A DNA stretch of 64,000 nucleotides, from contig NZ_JRMP02000005.1 in assembly GCF_000762875.2 (NCBI RefSeq), positions 100,626 through 164,625 of the forward strand, read 5' to 3'. Source of the stretch: Helicobacter saguini (GTDB lineage Bacteria; Campylobacterota; Campylobacteria; Campylobacterales; Helicobacteraceae). The notes beneath the pieces were generated by a model. It had not been told where the DNA came from. It made no database searches and saw only the letters and a list, made by a program, of their open reading frames with translations. Of this stretch, positions 8,634-17,479 are shown piece after piece (within the stretch, counting starts at the first letter, position 1; each line of letters begins with the position of its first letter). The translations under genes and the position numbers were made by a program.

Positions 8634-9032
8634 TTAATTTGTATTTCTTTTCACTTCCTGCCATTTTAACGCGCCTCTTTTCCACGCAAAAAAGAAGCCA
8701 ACCACAAGCAAAATAATAAAAGTCAGCATCTCAAAAAAGCCCAGCAACCCTAGATTTCGATACTCAATCGCCCATGGAATCATAAAAATGATTTCCACAT
8801 CAAAAAGCACAAAAAGCACCGCAATCACATAAAACTGATGGCTAATCCTATTTGCCTGTTTTATGGGGATAGGACCGCACTCATAAGGCGCGCCCTTTAG
8901 CTTGTCGCTTTTCTTAAACGCCAACTTTCGCGACACAAATCGCTGCAGCCAAAAAGTCGCCACAAACGCCACAAGTGTCAGCACAAACATAACAAACGCC
9001 CCAAAATACGGATGCAACGCCATATAATCCAT
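8634..9032 (-). CDS. nuoA: NADH-quinone oxidoreductase subunit A, isolated
   Basis: Membrane subunit of respiratory complex I. It has 132 residues with three transmembrane helices (about 10-32, 67-88, 97-118) and the conserved KGAPYECGP loop between helices 1 and 2, where E and C are invariant. FYVIAVLFVLFDVEIIFMIPWA matches the family block. Normally nuoA heads nuoA-N, but here the downstream neighbour is a convergent barrel gene and no nuoB follows. It has been relocated, or is a second copy. No AGAWTCT occurs in the gene. Confidence 0.95.
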   Translation of the reverse strand: MDYMALHPYFGAFVMFVLTLVAFVATFWLQRFVSRKLAFKKSDKLKGAPYECGPIPIKQANRISHQFYVIAVLFVLFDVEIIFMIPWAIEYRNLGLLGFFEMLTFIILLVVGFFFAWKRGALKWQEVKRNTN

Positions 9033-9058
9033 TTTCGCCCTTTTGTGTATAATTTCTT

Positions 9059-9064
9059 ATTATA
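9059..9064 (-). promoter_or_regulatory. -10 box of nuoA
   Basis: Minus-strand TATAAT lies 27 bp upstream of the nuoA ATG, so the gene has its own promoter. Confidence 0.45.
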
Positions 9065-9125
9065 ATCATATTTTGATAAAATGCAGTTTAAGTGTTATGA
9101 ATTTTGTTTGTTTTTTAATGAAAAG

Positions 9126-9956
9126 TTACGAAAAGTGACTTACATTTAACTTTTTGGCTAGAATCTTATAGCCATCGATGCCAGAGATTATAAAATGCGT
9201 TTTAGATTCTATAAATTTTTTATAGCCGATAAATTCATTTGTAAGTCTAGATTCTATAATTTTTATGTTATTAAGTTCTGGTAATTGATACTCTTTAAAA
9301 ATAAAGGCGCGAATATTGTTATGAATTTCAAAACTTGTCTTATTAAAATTTATAGTAATATTGCTTAAATCTATATCTTTTCTGCTAAAATAGCTAGAGT
9401 TTATAGAATCTTGTGGATAACTTGTAATATTATTAGTTATGATATTACTAATATTTTCTTTAAAAAGTTCGTAAGAATATGTAAGATATTTAAAATACAA
9501 ATCACGCGCCGTGTCATTTATATCGATTTTAAAAAGATTTTGCGCGATAATTTCGCCTGTATCAATACCATCATTAATCTTGTGCAAGGTCGTCCCAGCC
9601 ACACTTTCACCGCATAAAATAGGCATAATTGAGGTAAAAACGCCTTTATATTTTGGGAGATTTGAAAAATGAATGTTGTATAACTTTTTGCTACTAAAAC
9701 TTTCAGTTTTTATAATTTTATCAAATTCAAGGGAAATAAATATTAAGTTAGGAATTTTATAACTATCTTGTAAATTAATTTCAGCCACATTTGCATTTTT
9801 TGCAGCTAACTTTAGCGATTTTTGCCAAGAATTTTCTCCATTATCACTCTTATTTGTAACCACTGCTACTTCATTTGCGTTAAAATAATGCTTTAAAATG
9901 TGGTGCAGTGCATTTACCGCAATGTCATTTTTCCCAGCAATGCAAAGTTTAATCAT
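9126..9956 (-). CDS. Amino-sugar N-formyltransferase
   Basis: Predicted to transfer formyl from N10-formyl-tetrahydrofolate to an amino-sugar nucleotide (VioF/WbtJ-like class) for surface glycan synthesis. The formyltransferase core is clear: LYNIHFSNLPKYKG (Asn and His of the catalytic triad) and GTTLHKINDGIDTGEII (Asp). The C-terminal third is an AT-rich accessory domain with no clear match. It is last in the minus-strand glycan operon and overlaps the GNAT gene by 4 bases (ATGA), implying translational coupling. Because the upstream frame passes through a G tract, its translation may depend on tract length. The sugar substrate cannot be read from sequence. Confidence 0.82.
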   Translation of the reverse strand: MIKLCIAGKNDIAVNALHHILKHYFNANEVAVVTNKSDNGENSWQKSLKLAAKNANVAEINLQDSYKIPNLIFISLEFDKIIKTESFSSKKLYNIHFSNLPKYKGVFTSIMPILCGESVAGTTLHKINDGIDTGEIIAQNLFKIDINDTARDLYFKYLTYSYELFKENISNIITNNITSYPQDSINSSYFSRKDIDLSNITINFNKTSFEIHNNIRAFIFKEYQLPELNNIKIIESRLTNEFIGYKKFIESKTHFIISGIDGYKILAKKLNVSHFS

Positions 9957-10990
9957 GCGATTTCCTTTGACATTGTGTTAGATTTTTTTATTAAAATAGG
10001 GTGTTGGCTGGGCGATAGGATAAAGAATCTAGATTCTACAAAAGTTTCAAAATTTATAACTTTTGGGCTTAAAATATTGAATCTAGATTCTATAAGTTTG
10101 TCTTGTGAGTGCCTATCGCCCACCCACCGCCCTTTTTTGATAAGTGGATAGAATCTAGATTCTACAAAAGTTTCAAAATTTATAACTTTTATGGTATTTT
10201 TATTACTTAGGGTATTTACCCCCCCCCCCCCATTTGTATTACTAGCATTATTAGAATGTGTAGATTCTATACATTTAGAATCTTCTTGTGTTACTTTTGG
10301 TAAAAATCTAGCGTATTTTTTCTTAGATTCCAAAAAATCATTATAACTAAAAGTAAAATATGTATTTAGGCTGTCAGTATGCGTGATGGTCGCATTAAAC
10401 AGGCGTTTGTGAAAATTTATCACCGAAATATTATCATTTCGCACGTCAAAGTGAGAATTTTTAAAGCCCAAAATCTCAAAGGCAAAAATATAAACCTGCA
10501 TCGCAGATTCAATAGCGGCTAGTTTGGGCGCGCTATCCTTAATAATCCAGCTCCCCCAGCAAAATGAATCGAGCTTAAAATCATAGATTCTAACTAACCC
10601 TAATTTTTCTCTAGTTTCAAAATTCATAATTTTTTTAGAATCTGCGTTAGTGTTAAAAATCTCACCTTTTTGTATAAGATTAGCATTTTTAGATTCTATA
10701 TTTTCACTCTTTGAAACCTTGCTATTATCGCTATTTTCAGCACTTTTAGATTCTATAATAAAGTAAAATTCTTCGCATTTGCTCTCGCGTTTTTTATACT
10801 CTTTTAGCCATAAAATCTGCTTTTCCAAGTCATTTTCAACCTTTGAAATATAGCGATTTTTCTTAGAATCTAGCCGCATTTCTAAGATAAACTCCGCATC
10901 GCTAGTTTCTACTAAACGCATAATAATGTTATTTCCCAGAAGCGGCAAAGTTTTAAAAATAGTAGCTTTTTTAGCAAAAAGATTATTCAT
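9953..10990 (-). CDS. GNAT acetyltransferase with phase-variable repeat tail
   Basis: Residues about 20-215 form a GNAT domain ([60 protein letters not shown]), similar to amino-sugar acetyltransferases such as PseH. The acceptor is unknown. After the domain come a [12 protein letters not shown] stretch encoded by a 13-G tract (10219-10231) and a low-complexity tail containing two identical 41-bp copies (10024-10064, 10150-10190), translated [13 protein letters not shown] tract change alters only the tail and the coupling to the formyltransferase, leaving the catalytic domain intact. An 80-residue DSK/ESK insert also splits the domain (about residues 80-115). Confidence 0.75.
   Translation of the reverse strand: MNNLFAKKATIFKTLPLLGNNIIMRLVETSDAEFILEMRLDSKKNRYISKVENDLEKQILWLKEYKKRESKCEEFYFIIESKSAENSDNSKVSKSENIESKNANLIQKGEIFNTNADSKKIMNFETREKLGLVRIYDFKLDSFCWGSWIIKDSAPKLAAIESAMQVYIFAFEILGFKNSHFDVRNDNISVINFHKRLFNATITHTDSLNTYFTFSYNDFLESKKKYARFLPKVTQEDSKCIESTHSNNASNTNGGGGVNTLSNKNTIKVINFETFVESRFYPLIKKGRWVGDRHSQDKLIESRFNILSPKVINFETFVESRFFILSPSQHPILIKKSNTMSKEIA
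9999..10019. repeat. GGGTGTTGGCTGGGCGATAG, variant G-rich repeat
   Basis: A variant of the dispersed G-rich signature seen at 26143, 29373 and 55584. A second copy in reverse orientation is at 10112-10132 (GCC TATCGCC CACCCACC). Both lie in the GNAT tail. Confidence 0.6.
10024..10190. repeat. Two identical 41-bp direct repeats
   Basis: Positions 10024-10064 and 10150-10190 are identical by eye. Each starts with the AGAATCTAGATTCT palindrome and continues into an AAAGTTTCAAAATTTATAAC segment. They are separated by 85 bp holding a G-rich repeat. Both encode [13 protein letters not shown] peptides in the GNAT tail. Confidence 0.85.
10219..10231 (-). repeat. Poly-G tract (13) in the GNAT gene
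   Basis: Thirteen G on the coding strand between ACAAAT and GTAAAT. The present length keeps the frame open. Tracts of this length slip readily, and in one alternative frame the GGGTAA junction gives an immediate stop. Confidence 0.9.
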
Positions 10991-11879
10991 AAGCCAACCT
11001 TTTTGCTTTTTTGTTTATAAAAAGCGACTTGGATTCTATAAAGGTATAATAAAAAAATAACAAGTGTGATACTAACGGGGGGGGGGGGGGGGTAAAGTCT
11101 TTTCTTATTATATCAATATTGTGAGAATCATTTTGCATGGTTTTAGAATCTTTTAAAGTATTTTTTACTTTATTTATAGAATCTTTTCCTTTAGATTCCA
11201 CTCGAGATTCTGTGTGATTTAGGCTATTTTTATTTTTTTCTTTAGAATCTAAATTGCTAGTTTTACTGAATTTAGATTCTAAGGTTTCACTTTGTCGCAC
11301 ACTTAAAACATTAAGATTTTCACTTTTAGATTCTATAATTTCTACTTTATTTTTCACAATTGTGTTTGGCGCTACATCCTTTGTGATAATGCTACCAGCG
11401 GCTATCATTGCGTTTTCACCGATTGTTACATTTGGTAAAATGGTCGCATTTGCACCGATGGACGCACCTTTTTTAATGGTAATTTTTAGGAAATCGACAT
11501 CGTGTAGCTTAGATTTTGGATACTTATCGTTACAAAAAGTTACATTTGGACCGATAAAAACATTGTCCTCAATGCTAATTTTATCCCAAATCTGCACACC
11601 GCATTTTATCGTTACATTATTGCCGATTTTGACATCATTTTCGATAAAACAATGCGAGCAAATGTTACAATTTTTCCCTATTTTTGCCCCCTTTAAAACA
11701 ACGCAAAACTGCCATATACGCGTATTTTCACCGATATTTTCACTCTGCACATCGCTTAGATTATGAATAAAAATTGTGCTTTTATCATTTCTAGCCTTAG
11801 ATTCTATATTAATAGATTTTTTAGAATCTAGTTTTGATTCTATATTTTTAGGGCTTTTAAGTAGCGTAGTTTTTTTCAT
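10983..11879 (-). CDS. Hexapeptide-repeat sugar N-acyltransferase (QdtC/FdtC-like)
   Basis: Predicted to acetylate the 3-amino group of a dTDP-3-amino-3,6-dideoxyhexose or similar. Residues about 38-195 form a left-handed beta-helix of [IV]G-type hexads ([20 protein letters not shown], then [55 protein letters not shown]), matching the QdtC/WbpD-like class. Both ends are repeat-derived: ESK/DSK units in the first 30 residues and a tail of about 100. The tail holds a 16-C coding tract read as TPPPPPL. The gene overlaps the one before it by 4 bp and the one after by 8 bp. Confidence 0.8.
   Translation of the reverse strand: MKKTTLLKSPKNIESKLDSKKSINIESKARNDKSTIFIHNLSDVQSENIGENTRIWQFCVVLKGAKIGKNCNICSHCFIENDVKIGNNVTIKCGVQIWDKISIEDNVFIGPNVTFCNDKYPKSKLHDVDFLKITIKKGASIGANATILPNVTIGENAMIAAGSIITKDVAPNTIVKNKVEIIESKSENLNVLSVRQSETLESKFSKTSNLDSKEKNKNSLNHTESRVESKGKDSINKVKNTLKDSKTMQNDSHNIDIIRKDFTPPPPPLVSHLLFFYYTFIESKSLFINKKAKRLAYE
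11077..11092 (+). repeat. Poly-G tract (16), reversed relative to its gene
   Basis: Sixteen G between ACTAAC and GTAAAG on the plus strand, the usual cassette flanks. The host gene runs on the minus strand, so it reads poly-C and encodes poly-Pro. It is the longest tract in the window. Confidence 0.9.
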
Positions 11880-13273
11880 GCTACACCGCCCATTTTGCAG
11901 AATCTAGATTCTGTAATGGTTGAACTTTTGAAAATCTGTAAGTTATAAAATTTAGAACTTTTTGTGATTTTTGAGAATTTATAGAATCTTGGCTTTTTAG
12001 ATTCAAAAAGAAAAGTATTTTTATAGAATCTTGTTTGTTTAGATTCCATAAAAGTGGCTTTGTAGAATCTTGTTTGTTTAATTTCCATAAAACATTTAGA
12101 TTCCATAAAAAAGGCGGATATATAGAATCTTTGTAAAAAATAAAAAGGGAGCTTACCCCCCCCCCCGTATGTATTGCTTAGATTGTTACTATAAGTAACG
12201 CTATGATTTTCATTTGTAGAATCTAGTAACATTTCATAAAAATAATGCGCTACACTTCGAGCCCCAAAACTCTCCTTTTGAGCAATCAAACCCTCGTTTA
12301 AAAACAGCCCATTATTCTCATTTGATATACCAAAATCAAAATACATTTTGCTACCTAAATAAGAATCAATAAGGCTCTTTAGCAATAAATCAAGCCCACC
12401 AAGCTCGCGCCCCATCGCATTCGCACACAAATACTGCGTATGAGCTAAATTGCTATAATTAAAAATTAGCGCTGCTGCAATCATCTGCCCTTGCAAAGTC
12501 GCGGAATATAAAGCTATTTCATTTTCAAAACGACCGCATAAAAGCTGCAATTCAGCCAAAGAATGCGTAGGCGTAGCGTTATGATAATGTTTCAAAACTT
12601 CACACAATAGCTTACAAAAAGATTCTAAATCGTTACTTTTAGTAACCTTTATGCCACTTTGTTTTGCCCTAGAAATTTGCGCTTTTCTACCCTTACTAAG
12701 TGGTAAAGTCTGCGATAACAAAATCGTGCTAGTGCAATCTATGCGATAAATCCGCGCATTATTGCGAAAAAGTGCGTAAATATCCTCATCCGCCGGGATG
12801 CTATGATAAATGTAGGGCAGGGCTTTGTAGATTAGTTTATCAATATTTTGCTCTTTCATATATTCTTTTAAAAGTGCAAAACACTCAAGCATTTTGTGCT
12901 GTTTCATATTTTTATCAGTGATAAAACCACCAAAGGTTAAGCCCTCATGGGAGTATAGAATCTTTTGGGTAGAATTTAGATTCTGTAAAGTTTGCGAAAG
13001 TTTAGAATCTTTAAAATTAGAATCTAGAATCTTTGTTTCATTTTTACTCACATTAGATTCTATATTGTTACTTTTTGAAACTATTTTTAGATTCAATGGT
13101 AGTAAAGCAATTAGCTTTTCATTTTCATAAAACATAAGCGAATTATCAACAAATTTGTGCGAATGATAGTCCATAAAATCCCTATCAAACATAAAGATTC
13201 CATTCTTAGCCACTTTATTAAAAGCATTCCAAGTTGCTTTATTTTCAGCTTTATATTCACGCAGGGTAATCAT
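11876..13273 (-). CDS. GNAT/FemAB-like acetyltransferase, copy A
   Basis: A 465-residue protein with a two-lobe GNAT/FemAB-like architecture: [18 protein letters not shown] near the N-terminus, [22 protein letters not shown], then the C-terminal lobe with [21 protein letters not shown] and [19 protein letters not shown]. It is a close tandem paralogue of the gene at 13257. Such proteins sit in glycan loci of Helicobacter and Campylobacter; the acceptor is unknown. An insert of ESN/DSN units lies at about 68-110. After residue 360 an 11-G tract encodes [11 protein letters not shown] and leads into a repeat tail of KxTRFYK units. It overlaps its downstream neighbour by 4 bp. Confidence 0.72.
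   Translation of the reverse strand: MITLREYKAENKATWNAFNKVAKNGIFMFDRDFMDYHSHKFVDNSLMFYENEKLIALLPLNLKIVSKSNNIESNVSKNETKILDSNFKDSKLSQTLQNLNSTQKILYSHEGLTFGGFITDKNMKQHKMLECFALLKEYMKEQNIDKLIYKALPYIYHSIPADEDIYALFRNNARIYRIDCTSTILLSQTLPLSKGRKAQISRAKQSGIKVTKSNDLESFCKLLCEVLKHYHNATPTHSLAELQLLCGRFENEIALYSATLQGQMIAAALIFNYSNLAHTQYLCANAMGRELGGLDLLLKSLIDSYLGSKMYFDFGISNENNGLFLNEGLIAQKESFGARSVAHYFYEMLLDSTNENHSVTYSNNLSNTYGGGGKLPFYFLQRFYISAFFMESKCFMEIKQTRFYKATFMESKQTRFYKNTFLFESKKPRFYKFSKITKSSKFYNLQIFKSSTITESRFCKMGGVA
12156..12166 (-). repeat. Poly-G tract (11) in acetyltransferase copy A
   Basis: Eleven G on the coding strand after GCAATACATAC and before GTAAGC. The present length is in frame with the tail. Confidence 0.88.
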
Positions 13274-14648
13274 ATTTTTCTCCCTGTGTGAATTGTATAT
13301 ATTCTATAAAATGTAGCTTTTTGTAAGATAAAATTATAAAATTTATAACTTTTTGTAGTAAGAAAAATAAAAATAAATAATAAAAAAAGGGCTTTACCCC
13401 CCCCCCCCCGTATGTATTGCTAACTAGCATTTCAAACGTGTTATAAGCGATAGTTCGCCCACCAAAGCTTTCTTTTTGGGCAATCAAACCTTCGTTTAAA
13501 AACAGCCCATTATTCTCATTTGATATACCAAAATCAAAATACATTTTGCTACCTAAATAAGAATCAATAAGCGTTTTTAATAATAAATCAAGCCCACCAA
13601 GTTCGCGCCCCACCGCATTCGCACATAAATACTGCGTATGCACCATTTTTTCATACTCAAAAAGTAACGTTGCAGCAATCATAGTGTTACCAAAAGTAGC
13701 AATAAAAAGGCGAATGTTACGCTCGAAACGCGACTTTAGCAAGGATAGCTCACTTGCATTATGCACGGCATTTGTGTTATGACGCGTTTGCAAGACATCA
13801 TTTAGCAAATTTACAAAGTTAGGAAAATCATTAGATTCTATAATTTTTATATCATTTTTTATAGCTTTTTTCACACATCGCTTTCGCAGCTCATTCATCT
13901 TAAACTTAGAATCTAGCCCTATCACACTAGAACAATCCACACGAAAAACCCTAGCATCATTTCGAAAAAGTGCGTAAATATCCTCATCCGCAGGGCTTTT
14001 ATGATAGATATAAGGCAGGGCTTTATAGACTAATTTGTCGATATTTTGGCTAAACATATATTCTTTTAAAAGCGTAAAACACTCAAGCATCTTAGCCTGT
14101 CTCATATTAGAATCTATAATGAAACCACCAAAGCTCAAGCCCTCATGCGAGTATAAAATCTTTGTTGTCTTTTGCGATTCCTGTGCTAAATTTCTTTTAG
14201 AATCTAGATTCTGTGAATCTTGTGAATTTTCTTTAGAATTTATAGAATCTTTAGAATCTAGATTCTGTAATTTTTCTCCTTGTAAAGTTATATCTTTTGA
14301 AAGTTTAGAATCTTTTAAGTTATTTAGATTTTGTGTTACATTTTTATACATATTAGATTCTATATTATTACTATTTGTAACATTTTTAGATTCTATAAAA
14401 GTTTCATTTTTACTCATACTAGATTCTATATTGTTACTTTTTGAAACTATTTTTAGATTCAAAGGGAGTAAGGCGATTAGCTTTTCATTTTCATAAAACA
14501 TAAGTGAATTATCTTTAAATCTGTGCGAATGATAGTCCATAAAATCCCTATCAAACATAAAGATTCCATTCTTAGCCCCCGCATTAAAGGCGTTCCACGC
14601 GACTTTGTGGGCAGTATTTGACATATCATATCGCTTCAGTGTTATCAT
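13257..14648 (-). CDS. GNAT/FemAB-like acetyltransferase, copy B
   Basis: A 463-residue paralogue of copy A with the same blocks ([57 protein letters not shown]). The ATG at 14648 (MITLKRYD) is chosen because it aligns with copy A (MITLREYK); an upstream in-frame start would overlap rdgB control DNA. A long ESK/DSK insert spans about residues 75-165. The tail after residue 415 follows a 13-G tract (NTYGGGGVKPFF). It is first in the glycan operon and overlaps copy A by 17 bp. Nearly identical patches shared with copy A suggest recent exchange. Confidence 0.72.
   Translation of the reverse strand: MITLKRYDMSNTAHKVAWNAFNAGAKNGIFMFDRDFMDYHSHRFKDNSLMFYENEKLIALLPLNLKIVSKSNNIESSMSKNETFIESKNVTNSNNIESNMYKNVTQNLNNLKDSKLSKDITLQGEKLQNLDSKDSINSKENSQDSQNLDSKRNLAQESQKTTKILYSHEGLSFGGFIIDSNMRQAKMLECFTLLKEYMFSQNIDKLVYKALPYIYHKSPADEDIYALFRNDARVFRVDCSSVIGLDSKFKMNELRKRCVKKAIKNDIKIIESNDFPNFVNLLNDVLQTRHNTNAVHNASELSLLKSRFERNIRLFIATFGNTMIAATLLFEYEKMVHTQYLCANAVGRELGGLDLLLKTLIDSYLGSKMYFDFGISNENNGLFLNEGLIAQKESFGGRTIAYNTFEMLVSNTYGGGGVKPFFYYLFLFFLLQKVINFIILSYKKLHFIEYIQFTQGEKYDYPA
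13397..13409 (-). repeat. Poly-G tract (13) in acetyltransferase copy B
   Basis: Thirteen G on the coding strand after GCAATACATAC and before GTAAAGCCC, the same left flank as copy A and the same right flank as the tract at 63371. Confidence 0.9.
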
Positions 14649-14741
14649 AAAAAGTCTTTGAAAATTGAAATTTTGTGTGCTATTATACATAAAAATATGC
14701 GTGAATTTGTGCAACAAACAACAAAAAATTTAAGGAAAAAT

Positions 14742-15572
14742 ATGCAAATAATTTTGGCGACAAATAACAAACATAAACTGCAAGAAGTGGCTGAAATCCT
14801 TGCAAATAGTGCTATTAATGCGGAAGTTTTGAGTTTGAAAGATATGCAAATTAGCGAGTTTAATCCAGCTGAAAATGGGGCAACTTTTGAGGAAAATGCG
14901 ATGATAAAGGCGCGTGCTTTATGTGATTTATTGAATCAAAAGGGCATTTCTAAGCCGCTTTTAATTTTAGCTGATGATAGTGGGCTATGCGTGGATGCCT
15001 TAAATGGCGCACCCGGCGCGCATTCGGCGCGTTTTGCACGTGTTATAAATAATGATAATTTGGAGGCTAACTCAAGTGATTTTGATAATCGTGTGGCGTT
15101 AATTAACGCCCTTAAAAACGCTGCTGTGTGGGGAAGTAGGGCGTATTTTAAGTGTAGTATTGCGTATATTTTTTATAATTTTTCACAGGATTTTTCGCCG
15201 TGTATAGAATCTAGGCATTTGGAATCTAAACAAGATTCTATGCAAAGTGGCGTTGTTAGCGGCATTTGCGAAGGTATCGTAGCGATAAAAGAGCTAGGAA
15301 ATGAGGGCTTTGGCTATGATAATATGTTCTACATTGATTTTAATCAAAACGCTACGAAAAGTAACAATATAGATTCTATAAATGCTACGAAAAGTAACAA
15401 TTTAGATTCTAAAATCATAGAATCTAAGCTAGAAAACATAGACTTTAGCTTAAAAAATATAAAATTTTTAGAATCTTTAAACCATTCCCTTGCAACATTA
15501 TCAATGCAAGAAAAAAACAAAATCTCCCACCGCGCCAAAGCTTTAAAACAACTTATACAAATCTTACAATAA
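14742..15572 (+). CDS. rdgB: Non-canonical purine NTP pyrophosphatase (RdgB/HAM1)
   Basis: Hydrolyses dITP, XTP and ITP to monophosphates, cleaning the nucleotide pool. The start at 14742 has AAGGA upstream and begins MQIILATNNKHKLQEV, the family's N-terminal signature. FEENAMIKA, LADDSGLCVDALNGAPGAHS, GFGYDNMFYID and the C-terminal SMQEKNKISHRAKAL are all present. Length 276 versus about 200: the extra lies near residues 155-178 (ESRHLESKQDSM) and 205-245 (a duplicated ATKSNN-[IL]DS unit). Catalytic residues are complete. It is divergent from the glycan operon. Confidence 0.95.
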   Translation: MQIILATNNKHKLQEVAEILANSAINAEVLSLKDMQISEFNPAENGATFEENAMIKARALCDLLNQKGISKPLLILADDSGLCVDALNGAPGAHSARFARVINNDNLEANSSDFDNRVALINALKNAAVWGSRAYFKCSIAYIFYNFSQDFSPCIESRHLESKQDSMQSGVVSGICEGIVAIKELGNEGFGYDNMFYIDFNQNATKSNNIDSINATKSNNLDSKIIESKLENIDFSLKNIKFLESLNHSLATLSMQEKNKISHRAKALKQLIQILQ

Positions 15573-15589
15573 GCCTAAAATTCAATATC

Positions 15590-16084
15590 TTACTTCCCGC
15601 TTAGCGACTTAATATAAGAATCTGCCAAAAATAGCCCATTACTCTCCTTGCCGATAAGTTTGATTTTATCGACAATGCCGCGAAACAACGCCTCCTCCTC
15701 GTGCTGCTCTGCCACATACCACTGCAAGAAATTGAATGTCGAATAATCCTTCTGCTTTAGCATAAACTCAACCAGCTCATTAATCGAATCAGTGATGTAA
15801 AGCTCGTGCTTGTAGGTCTTTTCAAACACATCAAGCAGCCCCTTAAACTCGCTCTCAGGCTTTGCAATGCTATCTAGCTCCAACGCAGAATCCGTCTCAT
15901 TTAGGTAGGTGATAAGTTTGCGCGCGTGGTCGCTCTCCTGGCTTGCGTGCGTGAAAAGAAACTCGCCAGCCCCGTCATATCGGTTTGTATAGCACCACGA
16001 ACTCATACTCAAATACAAATTTGACGCATTCATTTCTTTAACAACTTGCTCATTCAACTTTTTGATAACTGCTTTTGACAACAT
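15590..16084 (-). CDS. pfr: Bacterial ferritin
   Basis: Iron-storage protein forming 24-mers with ferroxidase centres. The start at 16084 (MLSKAVIKKLNEQVVKEMNA, with AAAGGAG upstream) gives 164 residues, the normal size. Di-iron ligands are visible in NEQVVKEMNASNLYLSM (Glu17), the SQESDHARKL block (Glu, His) and LQWYVAEQHEEE. WCYTNRYDGAGEFLF matches Helicobacter Pfr closely. It is convergent with rdgB. A long AT-rich leader of 190 bp separates it from divergent carA and could hold Fur-family sites, but none was identified with confidence. Confidence 0.97.
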   Translation of the reverse strand: MLSKAVIKKLNEQVVKEMNASNLYLSMSSWCYTNRYDGAGEFLFTHASQESDHARKLITYLNETDSALELDSIAKPESEFKGLLDVFEKTYKHELYITDSINELVEFMLKQKDYSTFNFLQWYVAEQHEEEALFRGIVDKIKLIGKESNGLFLADSYIKSLSGK

Positions 16085-16154
16085 TTTGTCTCCTTTTGTG
16101 TGATTGATGTAAATAAAATAGATTCTATAAATCATATAATATTTCATATTAAGA

Positions 16155-16160
16155 ATTATA
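16155..16160 (-). promoter_or_regulatory. Possible -10 box of the ferritin gene
   Basis: Minus-strand TATAAT about 71 bp upstream of the ferritin ATG. An alternative -10 closer to the gene cannot be excluded in this AT-rich spacer. Confidence 0.3.
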
Positions 16161-16273
16161 CTTAAAATATATTAATGGATAAAAACATAAATATCTATAT
16201 TTAGCAATATTAATTCAATTTATTTTAGATAAAATTACGTATTGCAGATTTTTATGAATATTTTGGTGGAAAA

Positions 16274-17407
16274 ATGGAACTTTTTGATGTGAGTGTGTAT
16301 TTTGAAAATGGGCTTTTTTTACGAGCAAAGGGCTTTGGTGTGCGTGCTACGAGCGTGGGCGAGGTCGTTTTCAACACTTCCCTTACAGGCTATCAAGAAA
16401 TCATTAGCGATAGCAGCTATGCTGGGCAGTTTGTGGTCTTTTGTATGCCTGAAATCGGCATTGTGGGGTGTAATCCGCAGGATATGGAGAGCAAAAAGTG
16501 CGCTGCAAAGGGCATTTTCGTGCGACACATTGATGATTTTAAATCAAATTTCCGCGCTACGCAAACGCTTGATAGCTTTTTGAAAGAGCAAAATGTGATA
16601 GGAATTTGCAATATTGATACGCGAAGCATCGTTAAAATGCTACGCAATAATGGCGCACTGCACGCGATTGTCTCAAGTGAAATCCACGATATTGAGACGC
16701 TAAAAACGCACCTAAAAAACGCTAAAAAAATCCATGAAATCGATTATATAAAGCAGGTTAGCACGAGTGAGAGTTACATTCATAAACAGGGCATTTTTGA
16801 TTTTGGCAAGTTTGATTATGCGGATATTGATACTAAGAAAAAAAAGAAAAAGGTCGTGACTATCGACTTTGGCGTGAAGCGAAACATACTAAATGAGCTA
16901 AGTAATGCTGGGCTAATTGTGGAGGTTGTGCCACAAGATTTTGACGCACAGCAGCTTGTCGAGCGTTATAAAAAGGGCGAAATTGATGGCGTTTTTTTAA
17001 GTAATGGACCGGGCGACCCAGCTTTCCTTAGCGAAATTATCGAAAAAATTAAGGTTTTGATAGAATCTAAAATGCCCATTTTTGCGATTTGCCTTGGGCA
17101 TCAGCTACTTAGTAACGCCTTTGGACATCCTACTTACAAGCTGAAATTTGGGCAGCACGGCGGCAATCATCCTGTGAAAAATCTGCAGACAAACACCCTT
17201 GAAATCACTTCGCAAAATCACAACTACAATGTGCCTGAAAGCATCGCGGAAGTCGCCATTATCACGCATCGCAATCTTTTTGACAACACAATTGAGGGCG
17301 TGAAATATAAAGATTATCCCATTTTTTCACTGCAACATCACCCAGAGGCAAGCCCAGGACCAAAGGAAGCAAGTGCGATATTTAGGGAGTTTGTGGAGAG
17401 TTTGTAA
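16274..17407 (+). CDS. carA: Carbamoyl-phosphate synthase small (glutaminase) subunit
   Basis: Supplies ammonia from glutamine to CarB for carbamoyl phosphate, feeding arginine and pyrimidine synthesis. The 377-residue length is standard. The N-terminal CPSase_sm domain (GEVVFNTSLTGYQEI) is followed by a class I glutaminase domain with the FLSNGPGDPAFL oxyanion block, catalytic Cys in FAICLGHQLL, and His/Glu in FSLQHHPEASPGP. It has a single AGAATCT copy and no insert. carB is not in the window. Confidence 0.97.
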   Translation: MELFDVSVYFENGLFLRAKGFGVRATSVGEVVFNTSLTGYQEIISDSSYAGQFVVFCMPEIGIVGCNPQDMESKKCAAKGIFVRHIDDFKSNFRATQTLDSFLKEQNVIGICNIDTRSIVKMLRNNGALHAIVSSEIHDIETLKTHLKNAKKIHEIDYIKQVSTSESYIHKQGIFDFGKFDYADIDTKKKKKKVVTIDFGVKRNILNELSNAGLIVEVVPQDFDAQQLVERYKKGEIDGVFLSNGPGDPAFLSEIIEKIKVLIESKMPIFAICLGHQLLSNAFGHPTYKLKFGQHGGNHPVKNLQTNTLEITSQNHNYNVPESIAEVAIITHRNLFDNTIEGVKYKDYPIFSLQHHPEASPGPKEASAIFREFVESL

Positions 17408-17440
17408 GATTATAACAAATTAAACTTAATTGTTCCAATT

Positions 17441-17460
17441 ATAGAATCTAGATTCTATAA
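17441..17460. terminator. Perfect palindrome TATAGAATCTAGATTCTATA
   Basis: A 20-bp perfect palindrome made of two head-to-head AGAATCT copies after carA and 20 bp before ybeY. It could fold as a hairpin in RNA but has no T-run or loop, so terminator function is uncertain. The same head-to-head arrangement recurs at 32228 and 37600. Confidence 0.3.
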
Positions 17461-17479
17461 ATTACAAAAAGGCTAACAA

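Noticed and set aside
11254..11766. 170-codon plus-strand frame opposite the hexapeptide acyltransferase
   Set aside because: It is antisense; hexapeptide repeats on the minus strand explain the codon pattern.
16085..16273. Fur operator in the ferritin leader
   Set aside because: AT-rich DNA gives many partial matches; no site stood out clearly enough to annotate.
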